A stretch of DNA of 64,000 nt, taken from Topomyia yanbarensis. Lineage: Eukaryota > Arthropoda > Insecta > Diptera > Culicidae. This document shows positions 20,148 to 30,081 of the stretch, piece after piece. Both the position numbers and the translations under genes were made by a program. Position 1 is the first letter of the stretch, and the number at the start of each line of letters is the position of its first letter. Below the pieces are notes generated by a model, which saw only the letters and a list, made by a program, of their open reading frames with translations, had not been told where the DNA came from and ran no database searches. The DNA lies in the NCBI RefSeq assembly GCF_030247195.1, contig NC_080670.1, forward strand, positions 36,857,934-36,921,933, read 5' to 3'.

Positions 20148-20485
20148 AACATATCCACACACCCCGCAACTGTCTCATATAGGTCAAGTAAAAGGTTTGT
20201 TCCAGGACCAGGAGAAACTGGAAGTACTCCGGAAAAAAACGTTTCTGTACTCTCTTCTTCTCTTTTTTCTTCTGGTAGCAATCCGGAGTAAAAAAAGCAA
20301 GTATTTTTTGCTCCTGTTTATTCCGGAGTGACTTCCGTGTGCTGGAACAAACAATGTTACAGTACATATCAAAAGACCATTCACTATATGCATACATATT
20401 ATGCAAACAGTCAATCGACTAATACAAATGCGACCGAGTAACTAGCAGAAGAGTAAACACCTCAATAAGTTCACCAGACTCGGTC
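20148..20485. other. Spacer, no gene seen
   Basis: Contains short overlapping frames on the minus strand (20035-20414) rich in Arg, Lys and Phe with no domain. No terminal repeats or RNA genes recognised. Confidence 0.4.
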
Positions 20486-20489
20486 AATT

Positions 20490-20990
20490 TTAAGGTTCAA
20501 GTTACCGTTTTTAAGCATGTGTTAGAATTGAACGCTTGGTAGTGTGCGTAGGAAGATTTGTGTTCAGCTTTGCCACCGGATTATCCATATAAACCTTTTT
20601 AAAAACTCTAAAAGAAGAATATCAGTCGATTTATTAGATCATCACGATTCAATTCATGCAAAATACCTGTTGGAAAAACCATCGGCTTAGCTGGATGGTG
20701 CTTTTGAAAAAGTGGCTGTGGTTTTTTCATTGCGCAGTTGTGTTGCGTATCCCCGCTCGGTGTGGTAGTGTGACAAAAAATCACAGCCACTTTTTCAAAA
20801 GCACCATCCAGCTAAGCCGATGGTTTTTCCAGCAAGTATTTTGCATGAATTGAATCCTGATGATCTAATAAATCGACTGATATTATTCTTTTAGAGTTTT
20901 GAAAAGGTTTAAATGGATAATCTGGTGGCAAAGCTGAACACAATTTTTCTTACGCATACTACCAAGCCTTGAGGTAACTTGAGCCTTAAA
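20490..20990. mobile_element. Foldback MITE-like element, about 500 bp
   Basis: Left and right halves are inverted copies around about 20745. For example, CATCGGCTTAGCTGGATGGT on the left mirrors ACCATCCAGCTAAGCCGATG on the right. The outer ends are TTTAAGGTTCAAGTTACC and its inverted partner GGTAACTTGAGCCTTAAA. The left arm carries an extra block of about 28 bases near 20508-20535. No ORF of significance. Confidence 0.8.
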
Positions 20991-21049
20991 CTCACCCATT
21001 CCGTTTTTTAACGTCTAGAATATCGAACAGTTGCATTGATTATAGCCAC

Positions 21050-21310
21050 ACATGCATGCGAAAAAAAGAGAGCGCGTGGTACCCCCCACCCGTGGACCGA
21101 CTCAGCGACAGCTCGGAACCGCGCACGGACACCCATACTCCCCGACGCACCCAAACGCGAGCACTCACACTTGTCCGGCACGATGCCGTGCCGGAGAAGT
21201 GCGAATGCTCGCATCCAACCTGTGTGAATGAATACAGGCGTCCGCACATGGCACCGAACCAGCACTGAAACTGATCGCACAAGTGTTAACAGTGCTCCCA
21301 CCTCAATCCC
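21050..21310. repeat. GC-rich imperfect hairpin (foldback repeat)
   Basis: Centre near 21182: GCGAGCACTCACACTTGTCC and its partner GAGAAGTGCGAATGCTCGC flank CGGCACGATGCCGTGCCG. Weaker pairing continues outward (GCACGGACACCCATACTC against the complement of GAATACAGGCGTCCGCAC). Frames on both strands are open because of the symmetry and are not genes. Confidence 0.55.
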
Positions 21311-22340
21311 TTACTAACACAACTTCACGTGGATTATTCCACACTTCATTTCTCTTTCTTCGTACATTTCTGAAACCAAACATACCTACGTCCTCATGTC
21401 TAGTAGAATGAAAAAATACCACACCATGAGAACGCACTCACGCAAACGAATAGAAAAAATCTTATATGTACACATGGGGTAAAGTGCTTATTTTCACCAT
21501 ACTAAGGAGGGTACATCACTAATACATTAATTACTCGGACTACAATCAATGAAATGCGTACAAATTGGCATCAACAGCTTTGCTTCGTTAATAAGAACCA
21601 AGATAATAACACATATACGACGAAAACAGTGAAATTCTCGTGTTTGAGCGCAACGAAAACTCGAATCGAGTGCCCCTAGTGTTTGACTCAATTCAATGCG
21701 TAGAACAAAACTGGCAGATGCTGCTCTAACCAACTGCTTCAAATGGGTAGGGTGATAATAGAAACATGGCAAAAATAGGCTCAACACCTTATACGTCGGA
21801 ACGAATTCACTCTTTTCATGTGTTGAATCTGGTCGTGCAAACCTCGTTGGCACGATCTGCCACGTTGCCATTTTTGTATTGAAGAGCTGGGTAGTGGTTG
21901 ATCATCATATCACCAAGCACCAACACGCGTTCTTTGCTGACACACTACGGCCGCACATTTTTTTTTTCTGTGTGTGAGTTCGGTTGTCATTTTTCATTGA
22001 TGAAGCCGGAAAAACAAGAGGATATGAAGAAGAAAACCACAAACAAATGACGCAGAGGGCCTCTCTGTATAAGTTTTGCTTCGGTTCGGTCATAGTTAAT
22101 TTAATCGTTTTTTTAGGTAAAAAGTGTCCATAAGTGTTCTAGTCGGTAGATCCGAGGTGAAGCTCGGCCTTTTTTTACTTTTCATCGTACGCCTAAGAAT
22201 CAGGATGCTCGTTCGAATGTTTATGTTTACATCCGGGGCCCCGGCCGCCATGCTTAATTTTGCAAGTGTAATACTAATGCACTCAAAAGTGTCAAATGTT
22301 CCCACCTTTCTCTCCATCTTGGGCGTACACTCTCACTTTC
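21311..22340. other. Spacer with repeat resemblance to 15690-15840
   Basis: No supported gene. The stretch 21995-22065 (AGAGGATATGAAGAAGAAAA, ACAAATGACGCAG) and the later CTCAAAAGTGTCAAATGTTC block resemble consecutive parts of 15690-15830, with extra sequence between them here. So this holds a second, interrupted copy of that repeat. Confidence 0.45.
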
Positions 22341-22345
22341 CACCA

Positions 22346-23042
22346 GAGATGCCAGGTACACAGATTAATCTGTGTTTCACAAATTTTCAATGTTCTGCAC
22401 AGATTGTTAAAACTGCACAGTTTTCTGTTTTAATGCACAGATTAGCATAGATTTCTCAATTTTTTTACCTGGCGCTCGATTTTTGTCTCGTGCAAAAACT
22501 AAAAAAAAGTCGCCACTTCTTGTTATGAGACAAATTTGTGTCTTTTCCTTCCCGGATAGAATTTTACAATAGCATTTACCCTACAAACAATCTTAAAACA
22601 ATAAATATTATAGTTATTACTGTTTCAACATTGTTCGATGCCAAGTTCTCACAGTAGATTTACAATAAAATTTCATGTAACAATAAATTTCACTGTTCAG
22701 CAAAAAACTGATACAGTGCATTCACATTAAATTTTACTGTTTTCGATAAAAAAATGTATGGAGAAAAATTGATTTTTTTATTGTTAAGATACATAACCAC
22801 CTCCCTTTTTCACTGTAAAAGTCTATTTTACATTGAAATTTACTGTAAAAACGTTAAAGTTCATTGTTTTTGTATTATAGCATAACACTAAAACTTACTG
22901 TAAATTATTGTAAAATTACTGTACTGTCACAGTGAAAATCATGGTTTTGTTACTGTACATTTCTGTTCGGGTTAACACAGATTTGCACAGATTTTTAAAG
23001 GGCTGGGCACAGATTTCGAGAAATATGACCTGGCATCCCTGC
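22346..23042. mobile_element. CACAGATT-rich element with GATGCCAGGT ends, carrying a nested MITE
   Basis: The left end AGAGATGCCAGGTACACAGA and the right end ACCTGGCATCCCTG are inverted. The outer parts contain repeated CACAGATT. Between about 22552 and 22978 lies a second element with its own inverted ends: CCCGGATAGAATTTTACAAT and the complement of TTGTACATTTCTGTTCGGG-like sequence. That inner element contains many TTACTGTAAAA-type motifs. No ORFs. Confidence 0.6.
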
Positions 23043-23059
23043 TTTCCACTGCAGACCTC

Positions 23060-23335
23060 CAGAACAGGGTTACCATATTCACAGATTTTTCTGTAATGTC
23101 ACAGATTTTTTTCATAATTTTTGATCACAGATTCTTTTTCACAGATGACAGATTTTTGGCATTTTGATGAAAATTTCACATATTTTCAGATTTTTGGAAT
23201 TACTGTGATTTTTTACAGATTTTTTGGAAATTTATCACAGATTTCCACAGTTTTTTTTTCCATTTTAAGTCATCACAAATGGTAAAAAGATTTTTTTTGA
23301 CCGAAACACAGATTTCAATGTGCCATCCCTGCTCC
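23060..23335. repeat. Second CACAGATTTTT-rich repeat element
   Basis: More than eight CACAGATTT-type motifs between AGGGTTACCATATTCACAGA and TTTCAATGTGCCATCCCTGC. The ends are weakly inverted and resemble those of the preceding element, so this is probably a related family member lying next to it. Confidence 0.5.
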
Positions 23336-24361
23336 AGAAGGTAGAGCGCCGCATACACGCAGAATATATGCCGTAAACACTCACTCTTTAATAATTTAAT
23401 TACGGTTGACCAGAGAAACGGACAAGAATCGAAAACGAGCAGTCCCCCTCCGCACCGTTTATTAGATGTTCATGAAAATCAATCAGTAATACTGTAACAA
23501 TATTCTACATAAGCTGATTGATTTTCATGAAGATCTAACCAGTGGCAACTGCATTCTTCTATTATGAAAAAAATTGTTTGAAGACACCGTTTACGAGAAA
23601 TAAAAAAAAAAGTTACAGTAAAAAAAAATAGTTTTTGTTAGGAACATCCTAACTTGCTCAAGAAAAATAGCTATAAAATATTTTTTTAAAGATACAACTA
23701 TGACGTTGTTATTAATCTTTTGCCATTATTTTAAATGTCATTTGTAAGCTTCCTGTTTTGTTTCATTAGTTTTATTAGTGCTTTGAATTCTACTCCCATT
23801 GAATGTTCTTTTTGTACTATTTTTGCATTTCGTGCAAGGTTTTAATTCTGAGTTCTTGAGTAATATTGTACAACTGTCAGCAGCGTAATGGCAACCGGGA
23901 GGAATAGTGACCGATATTTTCAAGCATATGAAGCTTCACACAGAAATATCTGGATTTGGCAGGCTTTCTGTACCTGTGGTTTGAAAAGTGACATTTTCAT
24001 TTCAACCGAGTCCGTCATCAAGGAAATTTATGTGAAAGAGTGCGTCTGCGACCTTTTATGAAGCAACACGATTATTCATGTAGAACATGTAGTGGAATGA
24101 CGCCTACAAGGTTCAGGTGACGCCTAAGGACAAGAACCCTCCCAACACACTAGAGCTCGGCCCAAACGAAGGAATATTGGTCCAGCGTCAAGCGGAACCT
24201 GAAGAAGTCCCAAAACTGTTAAAGTAAACTTGCTTTGGCGAACAAAGTGGATTAGTTGGCTGTACAGAATTTGATGGTGCTCTACTGAAAGCTTAGCTGA
24301 ATATTTTTCTGTATTTTATACGAATTGAACTCATGAAAAAAAGCAAATTTTGATCATAGAC
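23336..24361. other. Spacer with small hairpin and dispersed repeat
   Basis: A hairpin at 23467-23541 (TTCATGAAAATCAATCAG against CTGATTGATTTTCATGAA). Positions 23565-23715 are an inverted relative of 18610-18975. The remainder is AT-rich without recognisable genes. Confidence 0.5.
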
Positions 24362-24605
24362 GACGCCGGTGGTTGAGTAAGCGTGACCGCCACTCAGCCC
24401 AGTGATTCTGGGTTCAATCCCAGACGGGGTCGTTGAGATTTTCTGAGGTAAAAATTCTGTCACCTATTTTTTCACAAAGTAAGTAGAGTCCTTGGTCCTG
24501 GTCCATATGTTGATAAACGGATATCTGGTTGTGAGGTCACCTATCTGGCGTCGGTGATAGGCATTCAGTGCGGACAGAGACCGACGGAAAATAAACGACT
24601 TTTTT
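24362..24605 (+). mobile_element. tRNA-derived SINE copy 2
   Basis: The head GACGCCGGTGGTTGAGTAAG lost two bases of the A box relative to copy 3. The B box is GGGTTCAATCCCAGAC. The body has TTTTCTGAGGT and CTTGGTCCTGGTCCATATG. The 3' half (GACAGAGACCGACGGAAAAT) differs from copies 1 and 3, so this may be a subfamily or a recombinant. Confidence 0.7.
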
Positions 24606-25239
24606 ACCGTTCCACCCTTTGAAATTAAAAAACAACATTGGATTTAATTCTATTCTCTATTCTATTCTAATCCTTACACAGCCAGTATTGAAAAGCATCC
24701 TGGAAAACACTGCAGAAAACTGTAGTGTTTTTCTTGTCAATATTAATATTTGAAGCATATTTTCACATGACGCAAATATTAAAACGGCCAGGCCTACTGT
24801 GCAGAGTTGGGTTTGAAGATGTTTCAAAATTAGACGGCAATTAAGATATTCATTTCATGAATAATTTAATTAACGAATTCTTTTGAATCTTAAAGGAGGA
24901 AGAAACGAGGACAACCGTACTGACCATTTCAGTTTTAAGGGGATATAATAAATCGTTGGGAGTGACTTGGCTAAGAAGGTTAATGTCACTCCTTTGGTCC
25001 TTTGGGATGGGACAGAGGTATTTACACCTTGCCCTGGTTAATAAGCCTACGTTAAAGCGCGTTTACTCGCTCTTAGCGGAATATTTTCACATATATCCGG
25101 AAAAAGTTCATACCTCGCAAGGATCTCTCCTGTAACACTTCTCGACTCCACCATGACTTGCATCCGCGACATACACGCGTACCCCTACATACCACTCCTG
25201 TGCAGTATTGGTGCCATAGACCACTTATGATCCACACAA
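24606..25239. other. Spacer, no gene seen
   Basis: No supported ORF, no paired ends found. Includes a short TCTATTCTATTC run near 24652. Confidence 0.45.
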
Positions 25240-25810
25240 GCAGGGATGCCAAAGGTACTGGTAAACTACATTTTTTCGGCATATTTACATTTGCACAAGC
25301 CGTACAGCCCGCTACAGCGACGCATCACTACAGCTCTTGCAAGAACGGTAGCCAGACCGAGTACATTTTCCCAGTAGAGCAGTAGAATACATTCTTGTTT
25401 TGATGCTGTACTCCGACTGCTTGGTGAGAGTGTGGCGTAGTAAAGTTTGTTCTCTCGCTTTGTACACTTTTCTCTGCGTACTCAAAGGGAGAGGCCCGCA
25501 CACGAAAGCGTTGATGCCGGTCGTGGCACAAACGAACCGCATTTATTTTTGTCGATTGTGATTGAAAATATTGAATAGATTAAAAATATTAAAAAGTATA
25601 AAATAAGGAAAAAAAGCTGTACCGCTCGCGTTTGGTGGCTGTACTGGGGGCAGTATTTCTTTGTCATGTTACTGCTTTGCTTACAGACTGCCGTACAGCG
25701 CTGGGCGTCCTGCAATAGCGAACGACAGCAGCGACAAAAGAGAAATGAGAATGTAGGCAGAAAAATTACAGCCGCAGAAAAGGTAGGCATTTTGCATCCT
25801 TGCTTGTGTG
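25240..25810. mobile_element. Candidate MITE with GCAGGGATGC-type inverted ends
   Basis: The left end CAAGCAGGGATGCCAAAGGT and the complement of the right end (AAAATGCATCC-type, ending at about 25808) share CAAGCARGGATGC. The interior is comparatively GC-rich with several GTACAGC/GCTGTAC motifs and short frames on both strands. The target duplication is not clear. Confidence 0.4.
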
Positions 25811-26162
25811 AGTGCTACTTTCGTGTAGCAAAAACTCACAATTTAGACAAGCGATCTTCGATTAAGAGATTAATAAAGGACAGTTAGAAGCATCAACTGC
25901 CTTCTCTGAATTGTTTCTACCATTTACAAGTTTTAAAATATTCAATCTCCATTTTTATCAACATGTGCTAAATGGCGTTTGTCATAACGTAGCACAACGT
26001 GACGAAATAAACTAAGCTAATATTTACGAAAATAATTAGAATAATCTAATCACGTATTTCGGCTAATGCAGGTGAAACCAGAAATTCAAATTGGGTTATA
26101 GCATTAAGTAACATTTAAAGGTAATTAAAGGTAACATTTTAGGTAGTTAAAATTGTGAAACG
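25811..26162. other. Spacer left of the R1-like element
   Basis: AT-rich. No ORF, repeat or RNA feature recognised up to the 13-bp target duplication that begins at 26163. Confidence 0.5.
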
Positions 26163-26175
26163 ATCTCACCGGCGT
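26163..26175. repeat. Target site duplication, left copy (partner 31900-31912)
   Basis: ATCTCACCGGCGT occurs at 26163-26175 and again at 31900-31912, immediately outside the two ends of the R1-like element. This marks one clean retrotransposition event and fixes the element's limits. Confidence 0.9.
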
Positions 26176-26409
26176 TTTTTTTTTTACAATGGAGAAGACC
26201 TTTATGTCCTAGCCCAGTACACGTGCTAACGGTAGGGTCCAATCTACCACACTGGGTGCACTGGGGGCGTGTCGGACTCGAATGGTGACCAGCCATTAAT
26301 ACCGACTAAACTCCATTGGGCTCCGCCATCATTCCTCCCAGGAACTACCTCTCGGTATTACTTCTGGGGGGATGGCTGTACTAAATGTACTCATTCACTC
26401 TCACTCGCG

Positions 26410-26870
26410 CGATCATACATCCTGTATGAGGCTTACTTGGGTGCTCTCTCAATCACACTTTGATTCACTCTCAAACACTCCCACATGAGGCTGACTTTTG
26501 TGCTCACCTTTTACGTTCCATGCGAGGCTGACTTGTGTGCTCACCTTACTCATTCCTTGCTAGGCTTACTTTTGTGCTCGCCCTACCCATACCATGTGAG
26601 GCTGACTTGGGTGCTCACCCTATCACCTAATTCACTCTCAATCGTGCCACTCTATTGTACCTTTGTCACTCCCCCTGGCATCCCATGTGGGACATTTTTC
26701 TTAGGCCCCACTTCTGACATACCATGCGAGGCTGACTTGTGTGCTCACCTTTTTCACTCCTTGCTAGGCTGACTTTTGTGCTAGCCTCTACCAACCTGTA
26801 AGGCTGACTTTTATGCTCACCCTTAACATGCAGTGTGAGACTGACTTGGATGCTCACCCTTTCACTCCTC
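26410..26870 (-). repeat. 3' UTR minisatellite, nine units of GAGGCTGACTTGTGTGCTCACC type
   Basis: On the plus strand the 22-24-base core recurs about nine times from 26425 to 26860, often spaced 36-37 bases, with variants GGCTTACTTTTGTGCTCG and AGACTGACTTGGATGCTCAC. The two other R1 copies carry fewer units (about three each), so the array changes in number between copies. Confidence 0.8.
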
Positions 26871-27105
26871 TGCCACGCCATGAGGCATCGATAGCTTAGT
26901 TCCAACATACTACGCTACGACCCTCCCGTCTTGGCATGAGGCAGTCCACTTATACGCCTATACACTCACTCTTCTGCCTTGCTTCGGGGTGGCTGGGTTT
27001 ACCCCTTACGCGGTTGCCATTCGCTGCGCCAAACCTGCCTCGGCATGAACAGACCATTCACTCCCTTTTTTGCGCTTGGCCTTTTTTGCTCCAGCTAACC
27101 AATCA

Positions 27106-27459
27106 CTAGTTAGCCGTGCCCGCCGTCTGTTGCTCGGTTCGCCAGATTACCTGTAGCCTACTGGCAATCTGGATGGTAGCAGCCGAGACTGCGTTCCACT
27201 TCTCCACCGTTTGACACATCCGCTGAATAAGGGTATCCGGGATTGTGTCCCAGCCACAGACGTCAAGCATTGCTCTTCTTTCGACGTCGAACCGATGACA
27301 TACGAACAGTATGTGTTCGGCAGTTTCATCTACACCTGGGCAGTCCGGGCAGACTGGGACCTCCGCGTGCCCGAACCTGTGGAGGTACTGACGGAAACAG
27401 CCATGGCCTGACAGGAATTGTGTCAGGTGGAAGTGAACTTCCCCATGGGGTCTTCCCAC
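27106..27459 (-). CDS. C-terminal end of R1 ORF2 beyond an in-frame TGA
   Basis: 117 codons in the same frame as ORF2, separated from it by one TGA (27460-27462). It contains the zinc-finger-like C-P-D-C-P-G...H-I-L-F-V-C cluster found at the C-terminus of R1-clade ORF2, thought to bind nucleic acid. In the copies at 43-46 kb and 57-61 kb the stop position is TGG (Trp), so the TGA is a private mutation. Translation of this part would need readthrough. Confidence 0.85.
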   Translation of the reverse strand: MGRPHGEVHFHLTQFLSGHGCFRQYLHRFGHAEVPVCPDCPGVDETAEHILFVCHRFDVERRAMLDVCGWDTIPDTLIQRMCQTVEKWNAVSAATIQIASRLQVIWRTEQQTAGTAN

Positions 27460-30081
27460 TCAGCTCGATATGCTAGGTATCAGCCGGTGGGTCCACCTAC
27501 CTTTCGAAGAGTTGTCCCACTCACGCTGCCATCTGGCGACCGAGGTCACCCTGGTGCGCTCGCGGGCTCCCCTATTTCCACGTAGCTCAAAGCACTCCTC
27601 ATCTTCCCGAATGACCAGCCCGACTGGCATCATGCTCGCTATCACGCAGGATGCATCGTGTGATACCGTGCGGTAGGCCGATATCACTCTGAGGCACATC
27701 ACGCGGTAGGTGCTCTCCAGTTTCTGTAGGTAACTGGTTACCCTCAGTGCTCTTGACCATGACGGGCCGCCGTACCTGAGGATAGATACGGCAACGCCTG
27801 CCAGTAACCTACGTCTACTGGCGCACACCTTTGAGCTGTTGGACATCATTCTCGATAGTGCCGCAACAGCAGTCGACGCTCTCTTGCACGTATAGTCGAC
27901 ATGGCTGCCGAAGGTCAGCTTGTCGTCTATAATGACTCCGAGAGACTTCAGACTTCGCTGTGAAGTGATCGCGACTTCTCCCACATGGATAACTGCATGT
28001 TGTGCCGACTTGCGGTTGTTGACGATAACTACCTCCGTCTTATGATGAGCGAGCTCCAGGCCTCTCGCGCTCATCCATTCCTCCACCGTGCTAATCGCGT
28101 GTTCTGCGGTTAGTTCTACCTCAGGAATTGACTCCCCGTAGACCTCCAAGGTCACGTCGTCAGCAAAGCCGACGATCTTGACCCCAGGAGGGAACTTCAG
28201 TCTCAGAACCCCGTCATACATGAGGTTCCATAGCACCGGGCCTAGGATCGAGCCCTGCGGGACTCCGGCGGTAATCGGAACCCTTTTTTGACCGGCATCG
28301 GTCTCGTATATCAGTACGCGGTTTTGGAAGTAACGTTCCAGGATCCGGTACAGACCCACCGGTAGGCTAAGCCGGTGTAACGAGAGCGCGATGGCATCCC
28401 AGCTTGCGCTGTTAAATGCGTTCTTCACGTCAAGTGTCACTAACGCACAGTATCGAATACCTCGCCTTTTTCGTTGGATCGCTATCTCGGCAGTATTTAT
28501 CACTGAGTTGAGAGCGTCCACTGTGGACTTACCCTTCCGAAAGCCAAACTGGTTGCTTGACAGACCGTCCGTACCTTCTGCGTACGGGGTGAGCCTGTTG
28601 AGGATGATCCTCTCAAGCAGTTTGCCAGTCGTGTCTATCAGACAGATTGGTCTGTACGCCGATGGGTCGCCTGGCGGCTTCCCGGGCTTCGGCAACAGCA
28701 CCAGTTTCTGCCTTTTCCATCTATCGGGGAAACGGCACTCGTCAAGGCATCTCTGCATAGCTAGCCTGAACATGTTCGGGTTCGCTATGATCGCTGCCTT
28801 GAGAGCGTTGTTTGGAACTCCATCCGGCCCTGGAGCTTTGTTCATTGCTAGGGATTTAGCCACTGCGAGTAGTTCTTCATTCGTCACTGGAGCCACCATT
28901 TCGACCGTGCCCACACTGTCTCGTAGTGCAGGTGGCCAGGGGCTTGTGGCTCGAGACGGGAAGAGTACTTCGATAATCGTTGCCAACCGGTCCGGAGACC
29001 GTTCTGGGGGTGAGGAGCCCCCTTTGGTCTTGGCCATCACAATCCGGTAGGCGTCACCCCACGGATTCGCGTTGGCACTCTCACACAGGTTGTCGAAACA
29101 TGCTCTCTTGCTGCTTTTAATGGCCTTGTTAAGGGCTAATTTCGCAGCTCGAAACACTTCACGGCGGTTCTCTCTTGCATCCTCGGTGCGAGCTCTTTGC
29201 ATCCTACGTCTAGCTCTGAGACAGGCTGACCGTAGAGCTGCAATCTCGGCACTCCACCAGTATACCGGGCATCTACCGTTTCTTGGCAGTGTTTTTCTCG
29301 GCATAGTGGCGTCGCACGCTCGTGATAGAACAGCTACCAGCGCATCCCCGCTTAGACTGTCGGTGTTGGCCTCCAGTCCCAGGGCCGCGGTGAAAGCTTC
29401 GCTGTCGAAGTGATTGGACTTCCACCCGCGTACCTGACAGGGATCTCCCGCCCTCGGATGCTGCACACCATAGTTGATCTTAAAGCGGATTGCTAAATGA
29501 TCGCTATGGGTGTAGCCTTCGTCTACCCTCCATTCCATGCCTGGAGCCAGACTCGGGCTGGCAAAGGTCAAATCAATCCACGCGTCCACTCCGTTTCTAC
29601 GGAATGTACTAGCGGAGCCATCATTAGCTAGCACAGTATCGAGTTTCGCAAACGCTTCCATTAGCGCTTGACCCCTGCTATTTGTACAGCGGCTGCCCCA
29701 CTCCACTGCCCAAGCGTTGAAGTCTCCCGCTATTACTACCGGTTTCCGGCCCACGAGATCCGACGAGAGCCTGTCGATCATCTGGTAGAACTGTTCTATT
29801 GGCCACCTTGGTGGGGCGTAGCAGCTGCAATAGAACACACCATTGATCTTGGCAATCGCCACACCCTCGGCGGAGGGGTGTATTACCTCTTGAACCAGGA
29901 ACCTTCCCGTTGTACAGATTTCCACCATTCCAGACCCGTCCGACACCCAATTGCCGTTGCCGGCAGGGATGCTGTACGGGTCTGATAAGAGGGCGACATC
30001 TGTCCTCGACTCCGAGACCGACTGCCACAGCAGCTGTTGGGCTGCTGCACAATGGTTAAGATTTAGCTGTGTGACTCTCAC
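27460..30081 (-). CDS. R1-clade ORF2: endonuclease and reverse transcriptase
   Basis: 873 codons. The APE-like endonuclease occupies roughly 1-215 (Q-L-N-L-N-H at 5-10, A-G-D-F-N-A-W near 118, T-H-S-D-H near 192). RT follows (A-P-G-P-D-G-V-P, F-R-K-G-K-S-T, V-P-Q-G-S-I-L-G-P) with catalytic F-A-D-D at about 638-641, then the thumb region. No RNase H. The last 117 codons lie beyond a TGA. The first codon is GTG, overlapping the ORF1 stop as GTGA. A TAA lies four codons upstream in this frame and the next Met is at about residue 52, inside the endonuclease. So initiation is probably by stop-coupled reinitiation on a non-AUG codon (inference). Confidence 0.9.
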   Translation of the reverse strand: MRVTQLNLNHCAAAQQLLWQSVSESRTDVALLSDPYSIPAGNGNWVSDGSGMVEICTTGRFLVQEVIHPSAEGVAIAKINGVFYCSCYAPPRWPIEQFYQMIDRLSSDLVGRKPVVIAGDFNAWAVEWGSRCTNSRGQALMEAFAKLDTVLANDGSASTFRRNGVDAWIDLTFASPSLAPGMEWRVDEGYTHSDHLAIRFKINYGVQHPRAGDPCQVRGWKSNHFDSEAFTAALGLEANTDSLSGDALVAVLSRACDATMPRKTLPRNGRCPVYWWSAEIAALRSACLRARRRMQRARTEDARENRREVFRAAKLALNKAIKSSKRACFDNLCESANANPWGDAYRIVMAKTKGGSSPPERSPDRLATIIEVLFPSRATSPWPPALRDSVGTVEMVAPVTNEELLAVAKSLAMNKAPGPDGVPNNALKAAIIANPNMFRLAMQRCLDECRFPDRWKRQKLVLLPKPGKPPGDPSAYRPICLIDTTGKLLERIILNRLTPYAEGTDGLSSNQFGFRKGKSTVDALNSVINTAEIAIQRKRRGIRYCALVTLDVKNAFNSASWDAIALSLHRLSLPVGLYRILERYFQNRVLIYETDAGQKRVPITAGVPQGSILGPVLWNLMYDGVLRLKFPPGVKIVGFADDVTLEVYGESIPEVELTAEHAISTVEEWMSARGLELAHHKTEVVIVNNRKSAQHAVIHVGEVAITSQRSLKSLGVIIDDKLTFGSHVDYTCKRASTAVAALSRMMSNSSKVCASRRRLLAGVAVSILRYGGPSWSRALRVTSYLQKLESTYRVMCLRVISAYRTVSHDASCVIASMMPVGLVIREDEECFELRGNRGARERTRVTSVARWQREWDNSSKGRWTHRLIPSISS

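Noticed and set aside
21036..21301. Small gene at 21036-21301 (frames on both strands)
   Set aside because: Open frames in four phases arise from a GC-rich imperfect hairpin; no motif.
24362..24430. Functional tRNA gene
   Set aside because: The A and B boxes are present, but there is no acceptor stem pairing and the A box is shortened; it is the head of a SINE.
28391..29770. Long plus-strand frames at 28391-29413 and 59111-60131
   Set aside because: Antisense shadows of the R1 ORF2; conserved only because the minus-strand coding sequence is.
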